A stretch of DNA of 64,000 nucleotides from Siphonodentalium dalli (GCA_032622095.1 CP136064.1:213790205-213854204), one strand, 5' to 3'; shown: positions 12,191 to 24,542, numbered from the stretch's first letter. Notes: generated from the sequence alone by a model not told the origin. Program-made: numbers and translations.

Positions 12191-12739
12191 CCGGAAATCA
12201 GATGGGAAACATCCCGGACGAAGTCGGGCCCATCAGCTTGTGTAATAAAGAAGACAGTTTGAAGAAAGTAATGTATAACACGAGAAACGGGAAAACTTGA
12301 AATATAGAAGTATGCAAATTTCCCACATAAAATTTGGAAGCTAGTTTATAGAATAATTGTATTATAATTTATATTTATGGCTAATAATATGATCTTGGTG
12401 GCGTTACCATTTCTGACTATGGTTTTCTTGTCTCTCACTAGTGGGTAATCGCCGCGTGCTTCCCGGGACACTTGGCGGTTAATTCTACTCGACATGCAGT
12501 TTCTTTTTACGAGATATTTCACTAGTCTGCCGAATAAGATAACTTGTTACGTGGTAGCTCGAATGTTTCCTCAAAGCGTGCCAATCTCCAATATCATACA
12601 ACAAAGCTGATACACGTAGAGTCCATGCCAATGGATATAAATCCATGGTTGATCAAAGTTTCTCAATTAACTTGAATGAGTGACCCAACAAACTCGTCAA
12701 CCTACATTGTACAACGTAAACTTTTATGTGAGCATGACC

Positions 12740-13700
12740 AACAGAGTAACGGGTGTTGAGTAGAGGCAAACCGCCAGCGAGAGGTAACGGTTTGGTGGGG
12801 GGTTCATGCAGGCTCATTGGGCGAGTCGAACGGTGCGCGACATACTATGTAACTACTATGACATAGTCACTATGATTGTTGATTGTCACTAAACTGCACC
12901 ACAGTAAGGCAGTACACCTAGTATATGTATGACATCGCCACTGCATGTGGTACGCGTGACACAAGCTAATATGACAAATACTTCTTCTCTCGAGTTTAAA
13001 CAATTTATTAACTTATCAAACGGTCAAAAGATTTAAACTATAACTAAACTGAGGAATACATTCGAGATAAAGACTGCGGACACACGTACCACAGTAGCGA
13101 TGTCATAGTAGGTGTGACAATTTATTATGGTGGAGTTTGGTGACAATTGGTCGTCATAATTAATATGCCATAGCAAGCTATGTCGCCCTCTGCAAATTCT
13201 CACAATGAGTCTACCAAGCTCTACCAGCGACGGTCGATTTCTCAAGGATGTATCTACCTGTGAATGTCTTGTCGCTGTTGATCTTCACTCAACACGCAGT
13301 GTTATATTTGCATGCTAACACTTGATAACTTAATGAATAACCCATTTCTGTCAACAGCCATGATTGTTCTTATTAATGAAATTAATATAAGTAGATAAAC
13401 ATGCATGCATTGAGATCATATATAAAAAACGTACCAATTCTGGACGATCTATCGTGCAATTATATATATCGTAGCGAATAAAATTTAGCAAAACGTAATG
13501 AGTAGAGATCAATCTTGGTGAAACGCAATGGGTCCAGTCGACTCATTGTGCGGAAACTCAGCGGGCAACATGACTGGCTATGGCATATTAATTATGACGA
13601 ACAATTGTCACCAAACTCCACCATAATAAATTTTCACACCTACTATGCCATCGCTACTGTGGTACGTGTGTCCGCAGCCAAACAATCGAGTCATCGGACC
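12740..13700. repeat. Inverted-repeat family, three related copies
   Basis: 13065-13250 and 13530-13690 are reverse complements over about 160 bases (gtaccacagtagcgatg pairs with catcgctactgtggtac). A third, more diverged copy in the direct orientation spans about 12790-12960. The ORFs at 13033-13245 (-) and 13515-13757 (+) are the same sequence read on opposite strands, which argues against coding function. Confidence 0.6.
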
Positions 13701-14218
13701 AACATCGAAACACTTCACTGGATGCAAATATTCACAAAGTGGTTTATGCCCATATAGCAATTGCCAAGTTGTATTTTATTGTCATATGCTTTGCCGAGTT
13801 TTCTTATGTAAGCAGTGAACTCCGACAAGGGCCATGCGTGAACGAGCGTGGCGTCATATTCTAACTGTGATAGGTTTCGGATGCAGGAATTTTGGTCTAC
13901 AAATGTTCAATAGAGAGGACGCGGAAGGTAAATCAAGTTACTATATTTCTGTTATATGTATATACATGTACATGAGTTATATGGAGATGAATTGTTCGTA
14001 TTAAAATATGTCTGACAGTGTGTATATAAGTTCTGCTCCTCGTAACTCAGGATTTCTCTTCTTTGATAATAACTTTCAAAACAATCTGTAGGATTGCCTG
14101 TGTGTGAATGTCTATACGACTATGTGGGTTCACGCCAATGAACCGCGCGTCAAGACAATTGAATAAAAAAGAAATACACGTGACTAAAACAGAATAGAGG
14201 CCTAACATGCAGTCATGT

Positions 14219-14664
14219 TCAGCCTTTCACTTTAAGTATTCCAACAAGTCCGGAACTCTGCAAACCGGGATTGTTATTTCCGAATTTGCCTCTGTTTCCA
14301 CTACTTCCATATGTTCCGTAACTTCCATAATTTCCGCCATACGTATTTCCGCCTCCGCCAAGTACAGCGAGCAGGGTACTTCCACCATTAAGGACCGGAA
14401 GCGAGCCACCGCCTATAACGTTGCCACTAGGATATCCTCCACCTCCAAACTTTCCCATAGACGAACCCCCGTAATGGTGGTAATTTGATTGCTGCTGGGG
14501 CTGGCTTCCGCCGTTGAGAGGTACCATAAGAAACGCGCCTCCAGGTCGAACTCCGCTTTGATATGAGTTGATGTTCGGTCTGTTGTAACCATAATTCATC
14601 CCTGAGTTATAACCCTTGCTGAGAGTGGCATGGCTGGATGGTATGAATGCCACAGCTATGAAAG
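14219..14664 (-). CDS. Glycine-rich secreted protein, terminal exon (shell-matrix-like)
   Basis: The exon encodes the end of a hydrophobic signal segment (AFIAVAFIPSSHA) followed by a 135-residue mature region with 37 glycines. That region contains Gly-Gly-X and Gly-Tyr runs, an Asn/Tyr-rich N-terminal part, a QPQQQ stretch and hydrophobic islands (LPVL, STLLAVL), and ends ILKVKG before TGA at 14219-14221. The open frame continues to 14761, but a strong 3' splice site (pyrimidine-rich tract then cag, 14665-14667) lies exactly where the signal-peptide core begins, so 14664 is taken as the exon start. The upstream frame, rich in Lys and Leu, is then intron. The start Met must lie in an upstream exon joined in phase 1, which I could not locate. 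Composition resembles shematrin-type shell framework proteins of molluscs, but secreted Gly-rich silk, cuticle or antimicrobial proteins are alternatives. The + strand ORF 14207-14488 is its shadow. Confidence 0.65.
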
Positions 14665-14799
14665 CTGAAAAAAATATTTGAAGATTTAAAAATAAGAGTT
14701 CTTTTTTAATTAATACAAACTTATCGTTGAGCATCTTTTGATCGATTTGAGTTAGCAGCAATTTTAAGTTTGAATTATTGTATTGCTATTACATATATT

Positions 14800-15560
14800 G
14801 TAATACTAGCTGAAACAGGCTCCCTTCGGAGCCTTTATTCAGCGTCGAAAGGGCATGCGGCCTAAATCACATTTGATTTTTTTTTTTAGATTGAGCTCTT
14901 TTGCTCAAATTATCAAATGTTTTTTTTTTATTTAAATTTTTGTTTAATTAAATTGTTTTAAATCAATTTTTTGAAAACTAACGCCATTGTAACCGCCGCC
15001 AGGGTACCGCGAGTCACCACACCAAATTTGGTTGAAATCGGACCAGCAGTATGGGAGAAAAATCCGGACAGACCGGCAGACAGACATATATATTCGGACG
15101 GACAGAGAGATCAAACTGTTTATATATATATATCGACTAGGTGAAACAAGCTCCCTTCGGGAGCGTTTATTCAGCGTCAGTGGGGGGGGGGGGGGGGGGG
15201 TGTTCACCGCACAAAGGAGCCCGCGCATATTTTGATCGTTTAAACAGTTTGATATAATGTTTTTTTTTAAAGATTGAACTCCTTGCTGAAATTAACAAAC
15301 TATTTTTTTTTATTTTTTTTTCTTCTATTTTTTTTTCTTCAACAAAATGTTTTTAAATCAAAATTTTGAAAAACTAACGACGTTATAACCTCCACCAGAG
15401 TAACCCATGTCACCCAAGAAAAATCCGGACAGACGAACATACAGATCATACTCTTTTATATAAACATGTATAGATGATTGGGGGACAGGTGCGTGAGGCA
15501 CTCGGCTTAATATTATCTCCTCTCCCAACACAAATGTATATGACACCAAATTGTGAATTC
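14800..15560. repeat. Two tandem copies of a dispersed 3'-UTR-like repeat
   Basis: Related units at about 14805-15120 and 15135-15480 both begin with a small stem (ctcccttcggagcctttatt / ctcccttcgggagcgtttat), continue with cagcgtc and poly-T tracts, and end with a gaaaaatccggacagac phrase. The second carries a poly-G tract near 15182-15200. The unit looks like a short non-coding transposable element. ORFs across it have no protein character. Confidence 0.55.
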
Positions 15561-15689
15561 GCAGCTATTTATAATTGCGATGCCACGCATGCATGAAATC
15601 GACTTTTAATATTTCGGCGCGACCTGGGACATATGCAAGGTTAAAGATGGCCAATCCGAGTTGACACCAACTTAAACAAAATCTTCTCC

Positions 15690-15828
15690 GTCAAACTTGT
15701 TGTTTCTGATAATTCAGGCGGTATTTATTTGGAAACATTATTTAGTGTATCGTGATATGTATCGTATATCGTTGGTTATGTATCGTGATTCCTATCGTAT
15801 CGTGACCATGTGAATCGTTGCAGCCCTG
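15690..15828. mobile_element. hAT-like transposon terminus
   Basis: The segment ends tgaatcgttgcagccctg; its complement CAGGGCTGCAACGATTCA matches the well-known terminal motif of many hAT elements. Repeated tatcgtgat/tatcgtatcg phrases lie just inside. A related copy with the same interior phrase (tctgataattcagg) ends at 53987. No transposase is present, so this is a fragment or a non-autonomous derivative. Confidence 0.55.
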
Positions 15829-15969
15829 CTGACCACGATATTGAGCTTTTTTTAAATTGTCCAATTAACCCTGAAACAGGTTTGACGCGTTGTCATGAGA
15901 TCCATGCATATAAAGGTACATGTCCTGACTGTAATCTTATTATTATATTAAGTGGGGTATAACATTAAG

Positions 15970-17917
15970 ACTGACAATACCGGTTCGTTGAGATTCCTCG
16001 GATAGTTTCAAAGCGAGCTCATGTGATAACATTCATTTGGGTTTACCATGCAAATATCCATAACAGCGCCAACAAATGTTAATGCGGGTACAGCCTTGAA
16101 AGTAAAGAGTGACACCCCCCATTTTTCACCCTGAATTTACATAACATGCAGTATACGTTTCTCAAACCAAAGGTTGAACAAGTTCCTAACTGTCACAATT
16201 TTAGCTTGTACACGCTTGAATTATAACATTTTGGACCATAATCCATGAGTGGGGGAGGGGATTGGTTCTCGAAAGCTTCGAACAACTAAGGGAGTTAGTT
16301 GAATGTATCAGCCGGGATTATCTAGGCATGAATGTACAATATGTTTAACTTAAATATTCCATAGTTGTAAATTTTGCGCATACATATATAACACAAGAGA
16401 GGAAAGGTGACGTAATTGAGAACTCGTATAATAGAGCTAGACAACCCCTTTCCCAGAATGAAGACACACCAGCGTCTGTACTCTCAAATTTAAAGCTGTA
16501 CTACTATATTCATAATTATATGAATAGCATAAATTGCTGAATATTAGATTAATCACTCGCAGCAAACAGATACGACAGAAATGACTATCAACTACAATAT
16601 TTATAAGTCATGAGTGGCTTCGTGCATGGCTTCATGAGTGGGGGTCAGGACTCAGAGTGCTGCATGACCGCACCCACCCGTCGAGGAAATATGCAATGGT
16701 CAGTCCGGTAGCTTCCGGGATAATATAACCCCCCCCATGTTGGGGATCATAGCCCCTGCGTTGGGGAAATCCTGGGGCCATCACTGGTATAAAAAATCAA
16801 AAGAAGACTGACAATGATTTAAACAGAAAGTCCAACATTTGGGTTACCGCGCGAACAATTATTTTAAGCGGCCTGACGACTTCGTTCAGTCAACGGCTCT
16901 CTGCACGTTCAGAGCTTGGCTCACTGTGGTCAAACATAGTCGCGATGATTGGGTTGTCAGCGGACACATATTACATGGTCTGTATGATCCATGTAAAACG
17001 ACAAATACACGACATTTACAGAGATTACATGCATGTGTGTATCCACCCTAAGGGTGGATACACACATGCATGTAATCTCTGTAAATATCGTGTATTTGGA
17101 GTTTTACATGGATCATACACACCGTGTAATATGTGTCCGCTGACAACCCAATCATTGCGACTGTGTTTGACCACAGTGAGTTAAACTCTGAACCTCTGAA
17201 GAGCCGTTAACTGGGACGAAGTCGTCAGGCCGCTTAAAATAATTATTCGCGCGATAACTGAAATGGTCGACGTTCTGTTTAAATCATTGTCAGTATTATA
17301 TTGATGTTAATACCAGTGATGGCCTCTTCCCCAACGCAGGGGGATATGACCCCAACATGCACGGGGTGATTAATCTAATATGCAGCAATTTATGCTATTC
17401 ATATAATTATGAACATATTATACAGCTTTAAATTTGAATGCATGGTGTTGCTGTTTGTCTTCATTCGGCGAAAGGGTTGCCTAGCTACGAGTTCCCAACT
17501 AAATCACCTTTCCTCTCTTGTGTTATACAGTTATACATGTATACGCAAAATTTACAACTATGGAATATTAAGTAAAACATTATATTGTAATTCTTGCCCA
17601 GATAATTCCGGCTGATACATTCAATTAACTCTCTTAGTTATTGGAAGCTTTCGAGAACCAGCCCCTCCCCCAATCATGGATTATGGTCGAAAATGTTATA
17701 ATTCAAGCTTGTGACAGGTAGGAGCTTGTTCAACCTTTGGCTTGAGAAACATATATATAAATGGGGGGGGGGGGGTGTCACTCTTTTTAATTTCAACGCT
17801 GTACCTGCATTATTTTTTGGCGCTATAATGAATATTTGCAATCCCAATTGAATTAATGTTATCACATGAGCTCGCTCTCAAATTATCAGAGAAATCTCAC
17901 CAAGCCGGTATCATCCT
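15970..17917. repeat. Large near-continuous palindrome, arms about 0.9-1.1 kb
   Basis: The sequence folds on itself around position 17050 (ccaccctaagggtgg) with essentially no loop. Arms match at many anchors: 16960-17049 with 17051-17145, 16840-16900 with 17205-17260, 16490-16550 with 17375-17430, 16380-16420 with 17490-17530, 16130-16260 with 17660-17755, and 15975-16040 with 17865-17915. The left arm is about 200 bases longer, mainly because 16560-16760 has no partner. The ORFs 16839-17051 and 16945-17184 cross the centre and are artefacts of the symmetry. Confidence 0.8.
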
Positions 17918-18840
17918 ATAAAAGAATTCTGCATATTTTTTTTTTTTTTTGGATGACCCTGTTTCCAAGAAATGACAGAAACAAATCAAGTATAAAATCG
18001 ACCGGCTCTAATCCACTTTTCGAAATGAATTATAACTCGTGACATAACAGCAACATATATCAGACAATAATTACTCATTTCGGCATCCATGAAAGAAGAC
18101 ATGTTTATGACTGGCCTGAAATTTCTTGATGGCAGTTTGTTTGATAATGGCTTATAACTACTCACTGGTGAAATTGACCTCTCGCGCGCAGGTGATTAAT
18201 TTTGTCAATTATTGGTGTGGACATGTAAAATACATGTATTTTACATACATACATTACATGCATGTGTGTATCCACCCTAAGAGTCTATATAAGATTAATA
18301 GTGGACAAACATGAGTAAACCTCACACCACCATATTAGACACATGAAGTCGATGTACTGCATATTACCACGTGTATACTAGTATACACAATTACTTTTGT
18401 TAATGAATATATTAGAGTCTATTGATGTGGGCTCCGGGAGAAGTAACGAACATATAATACGATTTTAATATTAATACATATTTATAAAAGCAGTGTATAC
18501 TGAGGGTCAGACTGTCGAAGCCTGGAACATTTTTATACAACTATATTGATTATTAAATGTATATAATATGTATTGTCTTTTTACCCAATATTTTATGAAG
18601 ACAAATAAATAATTGAATTGAATTGATATTCATAATTGGGTAGTGATAATGTCAAAACATGCTTACGGTTAACATTTTCAAGGATATTGTCGAATATTGG
18701 TGAAAACTAACTTTATGTATAATATTCTGTATGTTCCAGTCATTAATAAACTAAATACATATCACAGCTGTTGGAAGTGCTTATCAAAAGCAGTGGCTAA
18801 CGACATCTATTTTATTTTATTTATCATGGATTTCGAATAA
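17918..18840. other. Intergenic with small repeat fragments
   Basis: A short copy of the palindrome centre (cattacatgcatgtgtgtat) recurs at about 18248-18270. Near 18600-18630 aaataaataattgaattgaattga resembles a LINE 3' tail with a short microsatellite. No gene is seen. Confidence 0.4.
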
Positions 18841-19800
18841 TGAACTACGACAGATAGTTATTACGAATATAGGGTACTATGTCACTAGAATTTGTGTTCT
18901 TTCTACTCGTCGTTTTTCACCATTCAATAGAGACCTTTCTCATTTTGAACGACGACAGATAATTATTACGTGCAGTGAACGACGTCATTAGAATTTGTGT
19001 TCTTTATATTTGTTGTCGGTTTTCCATATTCGTTGTTACGATTACAGGTTCGGATTTTCAACAAAACTCACAAATACATCATTTAGTAATAAGTTCGCAA
19101 TCGTTTCTCAGTTCATCATTGTGGGAGATGACCCTGCGTTTATGTCCTTAAATTGTGATCGCCATGTGGCCTTACTTTTTATTATCTATTACTGGAAATA
19201 AAATCATTCGTTGTCGTGAAACAAGAGACGCTTGTGAAACACAAAGCGTTAAGCTATTATAATAAATTACAAAATAATCACGTCAGACTGTCCCGTAATC
19301 CCATTACTGCGAGTAGCAAGGACGATTGTCTCACAAACAGACTCGTTGTCGTAAATTCTGCGAAACGGTTTTGGACCGTCCGAAAAAATTACGACAACAA
19401 ACAGCTACATGTATTTGTAATAAGTATCTGTCGTTGTTCAAAATGCGAAAGGTCTCTGTTGTTATCACCACGGTCTCGAATTTTCAACAAAACTCGCAAA
19501 TACTTCATATAATAAAAGTCTATGATCGTTTCTCAGCTCCTCAATGTTGGAAATTATTATGAGATTATATCCTTATATTGTGATCGCCATGTGGCCTTAG
19601 TTTATACCTATAATGGTAGTCAAATCGTTAGTCATCGTGAAACGCGGGAATCTTCACAAACACAAAGCGTTAAGCTATGACCTGATAACAACAAAATTAC
19701 TGCGAGTGACAAGCACGATTGTCTCACAAACGGACTCGTAGTCGTCAATTCTGCGAAAAAGGCTTTTGAACCGTCCGAAAAAATATAAGACTACAATTAA
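18840..19800. repeat. Dispersed repeat family, two tandem diverged copies
   Basis: Copies at about 18995-19410 and 19420-19790 share the phrases aattttcaacaaaactc, gtttctcag, gatcgccatgtggcctta, cacaaagcgttaagctat and gacgattgtctcacaaac. Further copies occur inside the sulfotransferase intron (29580-29990 inverted; 30000-30243 direct). No coding capacity was recognised; the ORFs at 19216-19512 and 19326-19562 are not conserved between copies. Confidence 0.6.
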
Positions 19801-22130
19801 CAATTCGTAATTTTATCAGTTAATTATTCGAAATATGTCTATTTACTGAGATATATCTGGTGACATATATTAGGCCCGGCAACAAACATGAGGCATAGAC
19901 TCAGTCTACTTTGTCTACAGCGACACGTATACGGAAGAACAAATGAGCCTGGAACTATTTCATGCGTCGGTTACAACAATAAGCACGAGTGACCACTATG
20001 GCCACTATCTGGCGTTCATGCACTCTATAGAATCGAGAAGGTATAATCACTTACCCGAGATCGCGAAGGCGTACGTCCGAAGCATCATCCACAAAATGTA
20101 ACGTCCACTTGCGTCGGCAGGTATAACACAAAAGGGAGAAAAATGGATATGAATACGTTTGAGACTGTTAAAAGTAAAGGTCAGTAGACAATTAGGATCT
20201 GGACAGGGCAGTGCCAGGCGTACGTTATCCCAAACATATCCACTCTAATTGCTTTGACATGACTCATCTTTTTGTTTGTCAAGGTACTATCCGCGATACA
20301 GGGGGTTTATCCATAAAGGCTATGCTTGTTGCTGGATCCGAATAGTGGACGGGACATGTTGTACATATTTATTGTGACACAGGTGAACATAGATTGTGTA
20401 ACATCTATATACGAATTACAAACAAAAGGGTGGGCACACAGGGGATCGGGACACACGTTATGGAGCCCCCTCTCCCATGGAAAACAGATTCTAGTGAATA
20501 TGACGATGGTGCTGTGGGAAAAGCTAGTAAATTATGTGTTGGCTTCCTTTCGAGAACGGCGCCCATGGTGTCAGTGATGTCAATTGAAACTCAATGTGCA
20601 CCGTCCTCCAGACTGAGGCACATACTTATAATGTGAATGCAGTTCCTGCCAGATTGGATAAAATAATAACGATGTGAAAGTAAAGTTCTGAGAATTTTGT
20701 AAAATATGTGAAACGTTCTGTATAGAGATTGGACATTTTCGAAAAGACGCACACTGTAATATGGGACACCAAAAAAGGATATCAGTGACTGAGCCTACCG
20801 CTATGTTCAGGTCATCTAATCTTTTCCACATGCACCCCGGAGTCAATATACATGGGATAATGGGAAAATAATGCTTTGCATCTTTACATGGATTACTTAC
20901 TATGAGCATATCCTGGGCGAGCAGCGATATAATTTTCATATTTGTCAAAGTTGAATCACTACAACAGTTGCGAAGCATGCAGTGCAAAATTATCAGTCTT
21001 CGGTGGCCTGCCTTATAAAGCACGAGGGGTGTTTTAGAATGTTTTCATTATCGGGGAGATTCGTATATATGTTAGCAACGATTTCGTCACTTATTGGTTC
21101 AGGGTCCTCTCGATCTGAAACATATCGTATACATCAGTGGGGAGTGACCTCTACCGAATTAGTTTTTACCCGGGATATATATTTTATTGTGAAAACTATA
21201 AAACTATAGCAATTTTACGTGTGTGTGATTATATATTGATGAATTTACTCTAATAATGTGGTCTCTCTCCTTGTCTCTTTAAAACATAACATATATGTAG
21301 TATAAAACGAATGGAGTCGGAAAAATAAGTTATCTGAAGTTTTCCGATTATACCAGAAATTGTTTTGATATTATGATTATACCAGCAAAATGTGTTGCCT
21401 ATGTCCAATAATAAAGTGGATCAATATTATTTTTATTGAAAATTATGAATAATAACTCTGTCACGATGGAATGACTATTGTTCTTCTCTAAATCTTATTG
21501 TTAGTTACTTGTAAGTGGAAGTTATATACTAATACTTAAAGGGGAGAGAATCCACTTTGTTTTGTAACATCGTAACAATTGTTATACATATGAATATGTA
21601 TCTATTATCTATTTCCATGTATATCCCGCCTGCTATATTATGTATTAATCTCAAACACTGTTTTTACAGTTTAATGAGAAATAAACACATTGTATTTTAT
21701 TGTAAAAACCATGACTGGACAGAAATGTTGCACGAATATATCGTTCATCCTATCGTGGTGCATGCATATACCAAATGTCACTCACATCCGATCTTAAGTG
21801 ACTGAAATGCAGATGTGATTTTTCCGCTCTAAGTGTCATAACGTCACTGAGAAGAAATTAATGGACAAAACCTGCCGCATATGGATATGTGGACCTTAAT
21901 TTACGCCACGTCCATTTATACCATATTAGTGAGAAGAAGAAAAAACAAGTCATTGGCATGTTTGTGTTATCTTCCGATCTCTCTGCATGTCGTTTTGTAA
22001 CGTTGTGGCGCATCTCAGGCACGCACTGAATAATTTTAATTTAAACAATTTCTGCCGTATCAACGTAGTATTTCGCACGGGAATAAACTCAAATCGAGTC
22101 ATACAGAATTGATTGATAAATAGAATAAGT
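19801..22130. other. Intergenic, no supported gene
   Basis: ORFs of up to 147 codons exist (20580-21023 -) but show no recognisable domain, signal peptide or splice context. No repeat family stands out. Confidence 0.35.
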
Positions 22131-22135
22131 AACTC

Positions 22136-22255
22136 GTGTTCCTCTAATATGAAATTTATGTAACTCGTCTCGAATTTTCCGTGTTGTCACGCCAAATGGT
22201 CGACAAAACGGAAAATTCGAAGATTAATTTCATAAATTTCATATGAGAGAAACAC
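22136..22255. repeat. Hairpin element with about 50-bp arms
   Basis: The left arm (gtgttcctctaatatgaaat ... ctcgaattttccgt, ending near 22192) pairs with the right arm (acggaaaattcgaag ... ttcatatgagagaaacac, from 22208). The loop is short and contains ggtcgac. Probable MITE. Confidence 0.6.
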
Positions 22256-22315
22256 TCATTTCATATCCTCTATTTATTTTTCGAGTTTATGGCGCATGCT
22301 TCGTATGTTCTGGTG

Positions 22316-22490
22316 GAAAATTACGACGTTCGGCTGGCTGGCCGTCGGCTCGACGTCGGATCCCGTCGTCATCTCGATGGTGGCTCGACGTTGGTGTGAA
22401 GTGGCGTCGGACACCCGACGTTGAACGGACGTCGAACCGATGGTGCATTCCACTATTATTACGACGTTGGGCCAACGTTTTGTTTGCGAT
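22316..22490. repeat. CGACGT-rich degenerate short repeat
   Basis: The words cgacgttgg, cgacgtcgg and gtcggacaccc recur on both strands over about 170 bases, making the region much richer in CpG than its surroundings. Overlapping ORFs on both strands (22243-22536 + and 22274-22582 -) follow from the repeat, and I do not consider them genes. Confidence 0.5.
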
Positions 22491-23316
22491 TTGGCATGGA
22501 CGAATCGAGGCTCTAACGACATTAGAGCGTCCTTAAAAAATCCACTGAGATACAACATACCAATGTATTTGATGTCCAACAAATTGTTTGCAACTTCAAA
22601 GTATTATAATTGGAAAGAACAATCAAATTCACAAGAATAAAGCCAGAAGAAAATGAAACAGAGATCAAAATCCTATGCACCAGACGCACGTTTTGCCAAA
22701 CTTTTCTGTATTTATAAATGGATTTTCTCGAAATCTGTCAGGAATATATTTGGTACTGTGACACACACAATATTTAAGAACCATAATTATAACATCATTT
22801 ACTTTACTTTCATGGTATGAACAATATTTAAAATTTCAGTTTCCAGTTTACCATCATCATCCCCTTTATGACGATTCAAATCTGATATTACAGAATTGAC
22901 ATAACTTATAACCAGGGACGTCAAATTAATGTGGTTTGGTGGATGCTTCACTCCTCCCAAACTTGGTCAGTGAAAATATTACACAATTGCAAATTACGTG
23001 CACGCCTGATCCAATCAACGTTTCAGATACTTTTCAGATCAAAAGCAGGTTGATATTGATGTTGTGCTGATACATTCATACTTACATAGCCCGTCTGTGT
23101 TACTCTAAATCCTGTTTGGTGATTGTCAACTGCCAATTGGGTCACTCGGTTAACATCCCAACAATGCACAGAGTGTATCACGAACAGGTAGTTACTAACT
23201 GTTGACCTAATCTGAACTAATCACTAAACGCGGTCAGCAGAATAATTGGGCGTGCTTTTAAAAGTTCAACCAAATTATATCTGAAGTTATTTGTGTCGTT
23301 CACGTCGATTCGGTTA

Positions 23317-23412
23317 TTGGGGATACGTCGCTGTGGTCGTTGGGGTAGATTTAACGTAAACCTCTTCGCGGTTTACACAATGTGTCCCAACGACCACAGC
23401 ACCGTATCCCCA
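23317..23412. repeat. Hairpin element with GC-rich arms
   Basis: The left arm (ttggggatacgtcgctgtgg, 23317-23346) pairs with the right arm (cacagcaccgtatcccc, 23384-23412), and an inner stem pairs gtaaacc with ggtttac. No target duplication was resolved. Confidence 0.6.
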
Positions 23413-24208
23413 CTAACACACACTACATTTATTTCTTAAATAATTAGTAATTTCACAACCAATATTTTAGGGTAAAATTATTTGATGCTTTTATGACAAT
23501 ATTAGAACATTTTCCAACCGTTAGCAAACATTTTAAACTGAAATTGCCATAATGTTGGATAATACGTGGAATAGTGCCGATAGTTGAAACGTTCAGGTAC
23601 CAGCTGGAAAGTATCAAATCAAGGGGAGGTAAATGAAGTTACTTATACTTTGGAATTTTGTTCAATGAAAGGCGTGACGCAATGGTAAATTCATATTCTA
23701 TTAGCCACACCATCACAGCTAAACACATACTAGGGTATAGAACGCTATCTACTGTCAGGAGCCTAATCTTAATTATCCATGAGAATCATGGAAACCCATA
23801 ATCTGGGTTGTGGTTGTGGTTGGTTGTGGTCTCTGTAGTACAACAACAGACAATGTCAACTTAGATATTGCGACCACAAAGTATAGTCCCATAGTTCATG
23901 ACCACCAGAAGTATATACCGTGGATCCAAAGTACAGTGTGCCCCAGGCCCCCAAATATTGTATGCACTAGTAATTTACACAAACGAGCCATGTACACTCC
24001 TGTCCTTGTTCTTTTCTCGCGCTCGCAAGCCTCTCACATGGTCTGCATATGGCTATATGTTTAAAGCAAATACCGACTGCTGTATATGTGCTATCATTTG
24101 TATGCACTGTGCACACACACGAGAGCCAGTCCGGCATATACACCATTCGTCCAGTGTTGTGTAATATACATGCCAGGCTCCTTCAAATGAAACGTTATTA
24201 AAACAAAG

Positions 24209-24422
24209 ATGGATACCGAAAATAATTCACAAAAGGAGGTAATAGAGGAGGTGATTCTATTTGGCAAAGATGGCACTGAAGTATGGAAACTGCCCAAAGT
24301 CGATGGTGTTTTGTTCACACCGGCAATATCAGGAGCAAAACCATTCTGGGCAAACATCCCGCACCTACCAAACTTCAAGATTCGCACGGATGACGTTATA
24401 CTTGCGGCTTATCCTAGATCTG
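24209..24422 (+). CDS. Cytosolic sulfotransferase (SULT family), exon 1
   Basis: This is the start of a five-exon gene whose predicted 307-residue enzyme transfers sulfate from PAPS to a small hydroxyl or amine substrate in the cytosol; the substrate cannot be told from sequence. Exon 1 encodes residues 1-71 plus the first base of Gly72. The ATG at 24209 has A at -3 and G at +4. No signal peptide or membrane segment is present, as expected for SULTs. The exon ends inside the 5'-phosphosulfate-binding loop (YPRSGTHW, residues 68-75; family form YPKSGTTW), with the donor gtgagc at 24423 in phase 1. Reading past the donor meets TGA within seven codons. The donor and flanking exon bases are repeated down intron 1 (see repeat entries). 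The joined exons retain all SULT hallmarks, so the gene is probably functional. Confidence 0.9.
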
Positions 24423-24540
24423 GTGAGCTTAAACGCTTGTGACTTAATTCACTGATGTAAAATAGTATCCTATATACCCGGTGAGATTGAACGCTTATGA
24501 CTCAATTCACTAATGAAGATAGTATCCTATATATCTGGTG
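24423..24540 (+). repeat. First units of the exon-1 donor satellite
   Basis: From the exon 1 donor, the sequence gtgagcttaaacg ... tatcctatatatctg repeats with a period of 57-58 bases: GT dinucleotides of the donor phrase fall at 24423, 24481 and 24538. The end of each unit (tatcctatatatctg) resembles the end of exon 1 (tatcctagatctg), so the unit appears to derive from the exon-intron junction. Confidence 0.75.
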
Positions 24541-24542
24541 AG

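Larger units (their letters stand above)
10731..12477. other. Segment bounded by about 46-bp inverted repeats
   Basis: 10731-10776 (beginning tgccaagtgtcacaggaagc) is the imperfect reverse complement of 12431-12477 (ending gcttcccgggacacttggcg). The enclosed 1.7 kb holds CCGAAGGTT-type repeats and an AGGTCA-rich satellite and has no transposase. It could be one composite non-autonomous transposon or two independent copies of a short repeat. Target duplications were not seen. Confidence 0.4.

Noticed and set aside
14207-14488. 93-codon + strand ORF rich in Ser and Thr
   Set aside because: It is the antisense shadow of the glycine-rich exon.
20580-21023. 147-codon - strand ORF
   Set aside because: Cys- and Ile-rich with no recognisable domain, signal or neighbouring exon; consistent with chance in AT-rich DNA.
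22243-22582. Opposing ORFs of 97 and 102 codons, Arg-rich on both strands
   Set aside because: They arise from the CGACGT-rich repeat and lack domain or splice evidence.
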